DNA of 12,267 nucleotides from UBA4416 sp031539425 (GTDB taxonomy: Bacteria; Bacteroidota; Bacteroidia; B-17B0; Aurantibacillaceae): positions 1-12,267 of the forward strand of contig JAVKLI010000064.1 of the NCBI GenBank assembly GCA_031539425.1, read 5' to 3'. Position numbers and translations under genes: made by a program. Shown one piece after another: positions 1-6,635 of this stretch (its first letter is position 1; each line of letters starts with the position of its first letter). The notes beneath the pieces were generated by a model that worked only from the letters and a program-made list of their open reading frames with translations, was not told the origin of the DNA and did not search any database.

Positions 1-20
1 TCGGTATATATCGGTAGTTT

Positions 21-129
21 TTGTACTTTTCTATTTACAATACCCTTTTACCTAAAAATAGGGTTCACGCCTTTATTTTTAGGGTTTTTAAGGGTTTTTT
101 ATGTTTAAAGTATTTGTACTTTTCTATTT
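21..129. repeat. 16-bp direct repeat pair, 93-bp period
   Basis: TTGTACTTTTCTATTT occurs at 21-36 and again at 114-129 with no mismatch. Sequence beyond the copies differs, although both are soon followed by a TACCC. In DNA this AT-rich short chance repeats are possible, but 16 identical bases in 170 bp is notable. The function is unknown. A paired regulatory site or the edges of a small duplication are both possible. Confidence 0.5.
51..83. terminator. possible stem-loop terminator
   Basis: A perfect 10-bp inverted repeat (CCTAAAAATA at 51-60, TATTTTTAGG at 74-83) encloses a 13-nt loop. On the plus strand it is followed by T-rich sequence (85-100). The stem is AT-rich and weak. It sits about 90 bp beyond the stop of the minus-strand M23 gene, but on that strand no U-run follows, so its role as that gene's terminator is doubtful. 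Confidence 0.3.
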
Positions 130-170
130 GCGCCCTATACCCAACAAAAATAAATTGTTTAGTTGGTGTT

Positions 171-1118
171 TTATTTTTTTCTTGTAGATTTAGTAGGTAT
201 TTTATTTTTTTTTGATCTAGATTGTGAAGATTTGCCTTTGTTAACTTTATGTGATTTAGTATTTGATTTTTTACCTTTTTTAATATAAACTCTACTTTTA
301 TATTTTTTTCCCAGTTTATATAAATTGTATTTTTTATCAATTAAATCTTTAGTTAGTTTAAAAGATTGCACTTTTAATTGCCCCGTTTTAAAATCTATAA
401 AATCTTCTGGATCTAGAGCTATACCTAAATATCTCATTTCAAAATGTAAATGTGACCCTGTTGAATAACCAGTATTTCCGCCTAATCCAATAAGTGTACC
501 CGCTTTTACTTTTTGGCCAGATGTTACATTTAATTTTGATAAATGTGCATAATAGGTTTCAAGTTCATTGGCATGCCTTATAATTACTACCTTACCATAA
601 GATCTGTTTGGTACTGATATTCGTACAACTCCATCAAATGCAGCATATACAGGATCGCCTGTTTGTAAATCTATATCTGTACCAAAATGAGGTTTTCTAA
701 ATCGCCACCCAAAGCTAGATGTGATTATACCATTTACTGGCATTTTGAATGACTGATAATTTGGTGTTTGATCTAATTGAATAAGTGTAGAATCGAAACT
801 GGTTTTGTAATTAAACGTATAAGGGTGAATGTCTGTTGTATCCCATGATAGGTATAAATAATGAGCAGGAATAGAGTCTAAATTATATATGTATTCAGGA
901 ATTTCAGATTCTTCTGTAGAATCTGTAACTAGTTCAAAATACTGTTGTTCAGCGTTTAGTGTATCTATTAAAGGTTTTGTTAATGGATTCTGTTTAACAT
1001 CCAGCTTTAATTGCTTTTTTAAAATGGTATCATTTTGGTTGTTTTTAGGCTGTGTATTAACTTGATAATAGACTCCAAAAAGCAAAATGATAATTATAAA
1101 TTTTCCTATACCTTTCAT
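171..1118 (-). CDS. M23 family metallopeptidase (LytM-type peptidoglycan endopeptidase)
   Basis: This is a 315-residue zinc peptidase expected to cut peptide cross-links in peptidoglycan, or to regulate such enzymes, in the periplasm. Residues 5-18 form an uncleaved anchor or signal segment. Residues 40-120 are an acidic, unrecognised region. The LytM core spans about 125-243. All expected active-site residues are visible: HFGTD (His144, Asp148), the His of YAHL (192), and HLH (223-225), with His144, Asp148 and His225 as zinc ligands by homology to LytM. That argues for an active enzyme rather than an EnvC/NlpD-like activator. After the core, residues 271-315 carry 20 Lys/Arg with many Ser/Thr/Asn. 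This disordered basic tail might bind teichoic-like polymers, peptidoglycan or nucleic acid, which is inference. It lies 122 bp downstream of thiF and probably has its own promoter. The family assignment is firm, the exact substrate unknown. Confidence 0.93.
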   Translation of the reverse strand: MKGIGKFIIIILLFGVYYQVNTQPKNNQNDTILKKQLKLDVKQNPLTKPLIDTLNAEQQYFELVTDSTEESEIPEYIYNLDSIPAHYLYLSWDTTDIHPYTFNYKTSFDSTLIQLDQTPNYQSFKMPVNGIITSSFGWRFRKPHFGTDIDLQTGDPVYAAFDGVVRISVPNRSYGKVVIIRHANELETYYAHLSKLNVTSGQKVKAGTLIGLGGNTGYSTGSHLHFEMRYLGIALDPEDFIDFKTGQLKVQSFKLTKDLIDKKYNLYKLGKKYKSRVYIKKGKKSNTKSHKVNKGKSSQSRSKKNKIPTKSTRKK

Positions 1119-1119
1119 A

Positions 1120-1147
1120 CAATTTTTTAAAGATATTTAAAAAATTG
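1120..1147. promoter_or_regulatory. 12-bp perfect palindrome abutting the M23 start codon
   Basis: CAATTTTTTAAA (1120-1131) and its exact reverse complement (1136-1147) flank a 4-nt loop. In the minus-strand transcript this hairpin ends one base before the ATG at 1118, where a Bacteroidota leader is normally an unstructured A-rich stretch. It could be an operator or a weak translational hairpin. The stem is almost all A/T, so it may also be chance. Confidence 0.4.
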
Positions 1148-1240
1148 AATTGTCATTATTTGAAATTAGTTTTATAATTCTATTTTTGGAAGATATTTAT
1201 AAGCTAAATAAGTTAATAAGCTGCAGTTTTACTATTTTTA

Positions 1241-1954
1241 CTAATACCTCACTTTTTTAACTTCCCAAGCTAAAGTATCTATTATTAAAAGTTGGTTGGT
1301 TAAGGTTGGTAAACCTAAAATCAGTTTTAAAACTTCGTGTGCCATTATAGTACCTATCATATTTGGTAGCGAGCCCAACACGCCATTGTTATCACAATTA
1401 GGTGTTTCATTTTTTGGAGGTGGTTCTAAAAAAACATCACGTAAGTTTTTACTTCCATCTAAATTAAAAATAGATACTTGACCTTCAAAGTTTAAAATAC
1501 TGCCATACACTATTGGTTTACCTAAACTTACGGCCGTATCATTTATTAAATAACGAGCGGTAAAATTATCGGTACAATCTACTACTACATCATAATTTGA
1601 TATAAATTGTGTTGCGTTTTCGGTAGTCAGTTTTTGATTAACAGAATCTATTTTTATAAATGGATAAGCAGCGCTTAATTTGTCTTTAGCTACATCTACT
1701 TTTAGTTTACCAACATCGGCATTGGTATATAATTGTTGACGATGTAAATTATGAATTTCTACTCTATCAAAATCTACAATACCAATATGCCCAATCCCAC
1801 AGGCTGCTATGGTTTTTAATACGGGGCAACCAAGCCCCCCAGATCCTATTATCAGCACTTTTGAGTGTTGTAACTTTACTTGCCCATCATACCCTACATT
1901 TTCAAGTAAAATATGTTTTTGAAATTGAGTTAAAATAGGATAATTATTTTCCAT
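1241..1954 (-). CDS. thiF: ThiF/MoeB-family adenylyltransferase (ThiS adenylyltransferase likely)
   Basis: This E1-like enzyme uses ATP to adenylate the C-terminal Gly-Gly of a ubiquitin-fold sulfur carrier. I chose ATG 1954 (237 residues) because it lies one base after the thiH stop (TAAGATG), a classic coupled arrangement, and homology begins there. A further in-frame ATG at 2008 would overlap thiH by 53 bp. With this start the nucleotide loop GSGGLG is at 37-42, HNLHRQQ (Arg72) and Lys85 follow, the DCTDNF motif (Asp129) is at 126-131, and a conserved Cys187 is in PNCDNNGVLG. The two CxxC pairs that bind zinc in E. coli MoeB/ThiF are missing: the first position reads LRDV, as in MoeZ-type relatives, and no pair occurs near the C-terminus. 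There is no rhodanese domain. Sequence alone does not separate ThiF from MoeB. The coupling to thiH favours thiamine thiazole synthesis. Confidence 0.87.
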   Translation of the reverse strand: MENNYPILTQFQKHILLENVGYDGQVKLQHSKVLIIGSGGLGCPVLKTIAACGIGHIGIVDFDRVEIHNLHRQQLYTNADVGKLKVDVAKDKLSAAYPFIKIDSVNQKLTTENATQFISNYDVVVDCTDNFTARYLINDTAVSLGKPIVYGSILNFEGQVSIFNLDGSKNLRDVFLEPPPKNETPNCDNNGVLGSLPNMIGTIMAHEVLKLILGLPTLTNQLLIIDTLAWEVKKVRY

Positions 1955-1955
1955 C

Positions 1956-3068
1956 TTATTTAATGCTATAGGCGGTATCCCAATCTTTCCATACAGCTTG
2001 ATAACCAAGGCTATTTACTACTTCGTTCATTTGTTTAACGCTTCTTTTATCATTGGTTTCAAATTGTTCTAAGGATTCTTGTTCTACCACATAACCGCCA
2101 GGGTTAGTTTTGGAAGCGGCACTTATGGATGTGATACCCAACGGCATTACATGATTTCTAAATAATTCTGATTCACGGGTTGATAATGAGAGTTCTACGT
2201 TTTCATTAAATATTCTGTAGGCGCATATTAGTTGCAACATATTTTTATCTGTAACAATAACATTAGGCTCTATAATACCCTCTGCGGGGCGCATCCGCGG
2301 AAAAGAAATGGAAAATTTAGTTTGCCAATATTTTTTTTCTAAATAATTTAAATGTAAAGCGCAAAAAAACGAATCTATACGCCAATCTTCTAACCCTAAT
2401 AAAACACCCAAACCTATTTTATGTATGTGCGCTTCACCTATTAAATCTGGCGTATTAAGCCTGTTTTCAAAGTTTGACTTTTTTCCTTTAGTATGGTAAT
2501 TCTTATACACTTGTTGGTGATAGGTTTCTTGATACACCAAAACAGAATGCACACCAAGCTGCTGTAGTTGTTGGTATTCATGCAATTCTAGGGGTTGAAA
2601 CTCAATAGAAATATTAGAAACATGAGGTTTAATTACCTTAATAGCATTAATAAAATAATTAATATTAACTACGTGGTTTGATTCGCCTGTTACTAATAAT
2701 ATATGTTGATAGCCTTGTTTGGTAAGGCTTTTAAGCTCTATTACTATTTCGGTATCAGTTAAGGTTTTACGTTTTATTTTATTAGTTAAGCTAAAGCCAC
2801 AATAAGTGCATATATTATTACACTCATTGCTTAAATACATAGGAGCGTAAAATTGTATGGTTTTACCAAATCGTTTTTGAGTTATTTGTTGACTCAAAAA
2901 AGCCATTTCTTCCAAAAAAGGCTCTGCACTTGGCGATACAAGAGCTTTAAAATCTTCTAATGTTTTATTTTTATGTGCTAGCGCTTGCTGAACATCTTGT
3001 GATGTTTTTGAATAAACAGATTGTTTTATTGTTTCCCAATTGTAAGTTTTAAATACTGAATTAAACAC
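1956..3068 (-). CDS. thiH: 2-iminoacetate synthase ThiH (radical SAM)
   Basis: This is a 370-residue radical SAM enzyme that cleaves tyrosine to dehydroglycine (2-iminoacetate) and p-cresol, feeding the thiazole synthase ThiG. The CX3CX2C iron-sulfur motif is CNNICTYC (Cys83, 87, 90), followed by the ThiH-typical GFSLTNKIKRKTL, and SFPRMRPAEG lies later in the barrel. Length matches E. coli ThiH (377). The start is GTG at 3068. The N-terminal region before the first internal ATG (codon 55) aligns with known ThiH proteins (for example LVSPSAEPFLEEMA), so an ATG start would remove conserved sequence. The gene lies 7 bp after the DUF2130 gene and one base before thiF. ThiG, ThiS and ThiC are not in the window. 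Use of ThiH rather than ThiO implies an anaerobic-compatible route, common in Bacteroidota. Confidence 0.95.
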   Translation of the reverse strand: MFNSVFKTYNWETIKQSVYSKTSQDVQQALAHKNKTLEDFKALVSPSAEPFLEEMAFLSQQITQKRFGKTIQFYAPMYLSNECNNICTYCGFSLTNKIKRKTLTDTEIVIELKSLTKQGYQHILLVTGESNHVVNINYFINAIKVIKPHVSNISIEFQPLELHEYQQLQQLGVHSVLVYQETYHQQVYKNYHTKGKKSNFENRLNTPDLIGEAHIHKIGLGVLLGLEDWRIDSFFCALHLNYLEKKYWQTKFSISFPRMRPAEGIIEPNVIVTDKNMLQLICAYRIFNENVELSLSTRESELFRNHVMPLGITSISAASKTNPGGYVVEQESLEQFETNDKRSVKQMNEVVNSLGYQAVWKDWDTAYSIK

Positions 3069-3075
3069 GTGTATA

Positions 3076-4329
3076 TTATTCTTCTAAATTGGTTGGTAAT
3101 TCTAATAATGAAACCGGCGTAATGGCGCTACCTGCAATGCCTCTAATAGAAGTGTGCATATCAATAGTATTGAGTGTTACTTTTTCAATTTGAATTTCAC
3201 GTTGTTTCCAAATTTTTTGCAGGGCTCGTTTTTCAGAATCTAAATCTTTCTTCATTTGGGTAAATCCTTCCACTATAGCTTCTATTTGTTGTTTAAAGAT
3301 GTTGCTCGATAGGTAATTATATAATAATTCCATTTTATCTCCTTTGTTTTCTTGCTTTATAATCACCTCATTTATTTGGATAAGGGATTCTCTTAACACA
3401 AAACAAAGTCCTTTAAATTCGTCAAAAGTACAAATCCAAATACCTTGATGATAGCCCATACGCTCCATGTTTTTTGGTAATACTTCTGTTACGAGCACAC
3501 CTACATTAGCGTTAATGGATTTAATGTCTGTTTTAAATTTTTCTATCCAACTGGGTTCAAAGGCTTTGGTGCGTTTGCTTTCGTAATAAATGGTGCCTAC
3601 ATTTAATTTTTCACGTGTGTTTACTTGCTGTATGCAATCGGCGCCTTTAGCGCCTTTTTTAATTTCTGTTATTTCGTCTAATGGAAATTGTTGTTTTAAA
3701 TATGATTCAATGGCCAATTCCATAACTTCACCTTGCAGCTGCATAGAACCTTGCTCTTGTTTACGGCGCATTTCTTCGGTTAATTTTTTTTGATCGTCAA
3801 CCTGTTTTTTATATTCTAATATTTGAAGCTCGTATTTTTCCGATTCTTGTTTTTTTATTCTTTCTTTTTCTAAAGCCAATGCTTCATTTATTTTTTTAAT
3901 ATTTTCCAACTCCAGCGCTTCTTTCATTTCGTTTTTTTCTCTTACTAATCGGCCATTTTGGGCTTGTAGATTGTAAAGTTCTTTTAGCTTTTCAGATTTT
4001 TCAAGAAGTTCTTTTTGTGTTTGCTCTTGGTTTAGTTTATACTGATCTTCTATTTCTTTTTTTATTTTTAGTTCTGTTGTTATTTTTTCTTGCTTCAGTT
4101 TTGCCTCTAGTTTTTCATTAAATAATTCATTTTCTTTTGCTTTTTTTAATTCAAAGGCTTCTTTTGCTTTTTTAAATTGTTCTTCTTTTAACAATAAATG
4201 TTGTTGCATTTGTTGTTGTTCTGTATTAACCTGTTTAATAACCCCTTCACGAATTTGTTTGGTTAAAACATCACTAATATCGATACTTTTTAAGCAATGC
4301 GGACAATTTATATTTGCAGAATGTTCCAT
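3076..4329 (-). CDS. DUF2130 protein: CxxC N-terminus, long coiled coil, PD-(D/E)XK-like domain
   Basis: This 417-residue protein belongs to the DUF2130 family, whose function is not established. Residues 9-12 are CPHC, a possible half zinc site or rubredoxin-like knuckle. Residues 34-190 are an uninterrupted Glu/Lys/Gln-rich coiled coil. From about 197 the DUF2130 core begins with GEVMELAIESYL. Glu201, Asp231 (in KGADCIQQ) and Glu250-Ser-Lys252 (YYESKR) are spaced like a PD-(D/E)XK nuclease core, which suggests DNA or RNA cleavage. That activity is inferred from the motif alone. The coiled coil plus nuclease-like layout recalls RmuC, a different family. Residues 320-385 are helical again. 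The start ATG at 4329 is 4 nt after the flavoprotein gene, so it is surely co-transcribed with it. A role for this protein in thiamine synthesis is not indicated. Confidence 0.82.
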   Translation of the reverse strand: MEHSANINCPHCLKSIDISDVLTKQIREGVIKQVNTEQQQMQQHLLLKEEQFKKAKEAFELKKAKENELFNEKLEAKLKQEKITTELKIKKEIEDQYKLNQEQTQKELLEKSEKLKELYNLQAQNGRLVREKNEMKEALELENIKKINEALALEKERIKKQESEKYELQILEYKKQVDDQKKLTEEMRRKQEQGSMQLQGEVMELAIESYLKQQFPLDEITEIKKGAKGADCIQQVNTREKLNVGTIYYESKRTKAFEPSWIEKFKTDIKSINANVGVLVTEVLPKNMERMGYHQGIWICTFDEFKGLCFVLRESLIQINEVIIKQENKGDKMELLYNYLSSNIFKQQIEAIVEGFTQMKKDLDSEKRALQKIWKQREIQIEKVTLNTIDMHTSIRGIAGSAITPVSLLELPTNLEE

Positions 4330-4333
4330 AAAA

Positions 4334-5281
4334 TTACAAACTCAAAGTAATTAGTTTTTGTTTGGTAATATTAAATTCTTCAACTAATAAATTAATAACT
4401 TCTTGTGCCGTACTAATTTTGTTAATACTTGAAGCTACTTGACCTATTTCTAATTCACCGTCATCTACGTTTCCTTCAAACATACCTAGCTTGGCCCTTC
4501 CTTTTCCAAGTAGTGTTTGAAGCTCTTCTATTGTTGCACCTTTGTTTTGAGCATGTTGCACTTGTTGTGCAAACGCATTGTTTAATAGGCGCACAGGAGT
4601 TAATTGTTTTAAAGCTAATTTGGTATTACCTTCTTTTGCTTCTATTATTTTGTTTTTAAAATTGATATGTGCTGATGATTCTTGAGTGGCTACAAACAAA
4701 CTTCCTATTTGCACGCCAGAAGCGCCAAGTGCTATAGCAGCATACATAGCTTGTCCAGAACCTATACCTCCAGCTGCTATTACAGGAATGGTTACTTGTT
4801 TAACAATTTCTGGAATAAGTACCATGGTGGTAGTTTCTTCTATGCCATTATGTCCACCGGCTTCAAAACCTTCTGCTACAATAGCATCTACGCCTGCATC
4901 TACACATTTTAAAGCAAATTTGATATTAGCAATTACATGTACCACTTTAATTCCATGCTCTTTTAGTTTGCTAGTCCATAACTTTGGATTACCAGCAGAG
5001 GTAAATACAATGGGTACTTTTTCTTGTATAACGGTTTCTATATGTTCTTCTATGTTGGGATATAATAGCGGAATATTAACTCCAAATGGCTTAGTGGTGG
5101 CTTTTTTGCACTTTTGTATGTGTTCTTTTAAAACGTGAGGGTACATAGAGCCTGATCCTATAAGCCCTAATCCCCCTGCATTTGATACAGCAGATGCAAG
5201 TTTCCAGCCGCTAGACCATATCATACCACCTTGTACTATTGGATACTTAATACCAAAAAGTTGGGTGATTGAATTTAACAT
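4334..5281 (-). CDS. nitronate monooxygenase / FabK-like FMN flavoprotein
   Basis: This is a 315-residue TIM-barrel flavoprotein of the 2-nitropropane dioxygenase family. Members either oxidise alkyl nitronates (detoxifying propionate-3-nitronate or nitroalkanes) or, as FabK, reduce enoyl-ACP with NAD(P)H. Visible family features are the N-terminal YPIVQGGM (13-20), SNAGGLGLIG (33-42), VAEGFEAGGHNG with the conserved His144, the phosphate-binding AAGGIGSG (169-176), and GVQIGSLFVATQES (189-202). Length fits both subgroups. The absence of fab genes here leaves the choice open. Relatives in Bacteroidota are usually labelled nitronate monooxygenase, so that is the working name. It lies 8 nt after the C1 peptidase and 4 nt before the DUF2130 gene in the same run. 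The protein is expected to be cytoplasmic, as there is no signal peptide. Confidence 0.85.
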   Translation of the reverse strand: MLNSITQLFGIKYPIVQGGMIWSSGWKLASAVSNAGGLGLIGSGSMYPHVLKEHIQKCKKATTKPFGVNIPLLYPNIEEHIETVIQEKVPIVFTSAGNPKLWTSKLKEHGIKVVHVIANIKFALKCVDAGVDAIVAEGFEAGGHNGIEETTTMVLIPEIVKQVTIPVIAAGGIGSGQAMYAAIALGASGVQIGSLFVATQESSAHINFKNKIIEAKEGNTKLALKQLTPVRLLNNAFAQQVQHAQNKGATIEELQTLLGKGRAKLGMFEGNVDDGELEIGQVASSINKISTAQEVINLLVEEFNITKQKLITLSL

Positions 5282-5289
5282 TTTAAAAA

Positions 5290-6459
5290 TTAATTTTTAA
5301 ACATTTTCTTTGCAATAGCTTCAGGAATAGCGTTTTTATGAACTAATATATTGGTGGTTTTCATTAGCACATAACTTTCTGATGCAAATAAATAACCACT
5401 TAGGTCATTTTTATCTTTACCCCAAGAGTTTTTTACATAGTAGTAATTTGTATTACTTTGATCGGTATATAAACCCACAATGTGCATACCATGGTCATCT
5501 TGTGTTTCGTAATTATCAAAAGCTAGCTGCCTGGCTTCTTGAGTAACAACTTGTTGAAACTGAGGATTTTTAAAGGGCTCTTCTTTATTTTCAAATTCAG
5601 AAAATGCTTTGTTTGGTAAGGTAGCCAAGCCTTCTTTAAAGTTAAATCCTTTTTCGCTCACATCTGCAGCCCATGCAATGCTATAATTATTTTTTAATGC
5701 GTTTTGCATAATGTCTTTAAAATCGTTTAGCGGTACGTTATACACTGGTTCAAAATTCCAATTATCAGGCACTTCTAATATAAATTTTGAATAAAACGGG
5801 TGATGTGTAAATGAGGTAATTAGCACGTAATCGTCAGCCACAAGACCTATTTCTTTTGCATAAGATTGAGGGGTGTAATTTTTTCCATTAAATGAAAAGC
5901 TGCTTGGAACAGTGCCTAACATTTCGTCACACGCTTTTTCTACAATATTTTTAGTTGCCTCTAAATCAATAATGGCGTTATCATCTTCAGCAGCAGACTT
6001 TACAATACTTAACAAAGTAGATTCCAAATTTTTATGATTATGGGTTTCTTTATTTTTAATACGCCCTGTATAAACAGATTCTGGAACCATGCCATAATTT
6101 CGTAATACATTTAATACATCTAAAAATCCGCCACCTGCACCAAAATTATTTTTGCCATGCATTCTAATGTAATTTACTGCCTTTAGTGGGTAAGTTTTGT
6201 GCACTACATACATTTCTGATAGACTAGGAATGAGGGTTTTATTTTTACGAGCTACTTCGCTTTCAAAAAACGATAAGGTTGAAAAGGACCAACAAGTGCT
6301 GGTTTTATCTTGATTTTGAACTTCGGTGGTTTCTACATTATATTGTTTTTTAAAAATGTAGGTGCTGTTTTTGCCATTAGTAAGGGTTTGAGTTGTGCTT
6401 ACTTGAGAAATTGACTGAAAATAACAAATAGTAAGGCTAAATAAGAAGATGTGTTTCAT
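5290..6459 (-). CDS. secreted C1B (bleomycin hydrolase/PepC-like) cysteine peptidase
   Basis: This is a 389-residue papain-fold peptidase of the bleomycin hydrolase/aminopeptidase C type. Residues 1-19 form a signal peptide (MKH, then a hydrophobic stretch ending SISQ), so it is exported to the periplasm or the surface, unlike cytoplasmic PepC. The active site is complete: Gln50 for the oxyanion hole and Cys56 in QDKTSTCWSFS, His323 in DDHGMHIVG, and Asn344 in VKNSWG. It is shorter than PepC (about 440-450), as is common for the secreted Bacteroidota version. There is no T9SS sorting domain at the C-terminus (ends AIAKKMFKN), which suggests a periplasmic location. It is the first gene of the five-gene minus-strand run and has a 176-bp leader shared with namZ. 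A 12-bp tandem duplication lies just upstream of its ATG. Confidence 0.92.
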   Translation of the reverse strand: MKHIFLFSLTICYFQSISQVSTTQTLTNGKNSTYIFKKQYNVETTEVQNQDKTSTCWSFSTLSFFESEVARKNKTLIPSLSEMYVVHKTYPLKAVNYIRMHGKNNFGAGGGFLDVLNVLRNYGMVPESVYTGRIKNKETHNHKNLESTLLSIVKSAAEDDNAIIDLEATKNIVEKACDEMLGTVPSSFSFNGKNYTPQSYAKEIGLVADDYVLITSFTHHPFYSKFILEVPDNWNFEPVYNVPLNDFKDIMQNALKNNYSIAWAADVSEKGFNFKEGLATLPNKAFSEFENKEEPFKNPQFQQVVTQEARQLAFDNYETQDDHGMHIVGLYTDQSNTNYYYVKNSWGKDKNDLSGYLFASESYVLMKTTNILVHKNAIPEAIAKKMFKN

Positions 6460-6635
6460 AAATAAATTTGGTTTAAAATTTGGTTTAAAGATAATGGTAT
6501 GAATTTAATTTGCTGTAAAAATAAAAGGTTTTAATGTTTTAAGTATGCGTAAATGTATTTTTAAAAATTTTTATTACTCATTAATTTTAAAGAAATTTTG
6601 AAGCTGCCAATCTTTAATAAATAATTAAATATAAA
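6460..6635. promoter_or_regulatory. divergent promoter region (C1 peptidase run / namZ-comEC)
   Basis: This 176-bp AT-rich space must contain the promoters for both divergent units. I see no full match to the Bacteroidota -7 element TAnnTTTG with an upstream TTG. The closest are TATCTTTA on the minus strand (6486-6493) and AAATTTTG on the plus strand (about 6593-6600), each one base off. Leaders next to both ATGs are A-rich, as expected in this phylum. No TPP riboswitch motif is apparent, although thiH and thiF are carried in the left-going run. Confidence 0.45.
6464..6487. repeat. 12-bp perfect tandem duplication in the C1 peptidase leader
   Basis: AAATTTGGTTTA is repeated back to back (6464-6475, 6476-6487) with the first bases of a third copy after it. 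On the minus strand this gives two TAAACCAAATTT units ending five bases before the ATG at 6459. Slippage in an AT-rich leader or a doubled regulatory site would both explain it. Confidence 0.6.

Larger units (their letters stand above)
1..170. other. AT-rich non-coding region left of the M23 gene
   Basis: I see no credible gene here. Short open frames on both strands have no recognisable content. The region holds a 16-bp perfect direct repeat (TTGTACTTTTCTATTT at 21-36 and 114-129), a TCGGTA duplication at 1-6 and 11-16, and an inverted repeat at 51-83. It lies downstream of the minus-strand M23 gene, so it probably carries its 3' untranslated region, and perhaps signals for a gene left of the window. 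Confidence 0.5.

Noticed and set aside
65..340. 91-codon minus-strand open frame overlapping the M23 tail
   Set aside because: It lies mainly over the basic tail of the M23 gene in another frame, is Lys/Asn/Ile-rich low-complexity sequence, and shows no recognisable motif.
1955..2008. Upstream ATG at 2008 as the thiF start
   Set aside because: It would overlap thiH by 53 bp and add 18 residues with no homology; the ATG at 1954 sits one base after the thiH stop and fits the family start.
4686..5138. 150-codon plus-strand open frame opposite the flavoprotein gene
   Set aside because: The minus-strand frame has clear family motifs through the whole stretch; the plus-strand peptide is an Ala/Ser/Pro/Cys-rich mirror translation with no domain.
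6460..6635. TPP riboswitch upstream of the run carrying thiH and thiF
   Set aside because: No CTGAGA-type or ACC...GATCTGG-type conserved blocks are visible on either strand, and the region is nearly all A/T.
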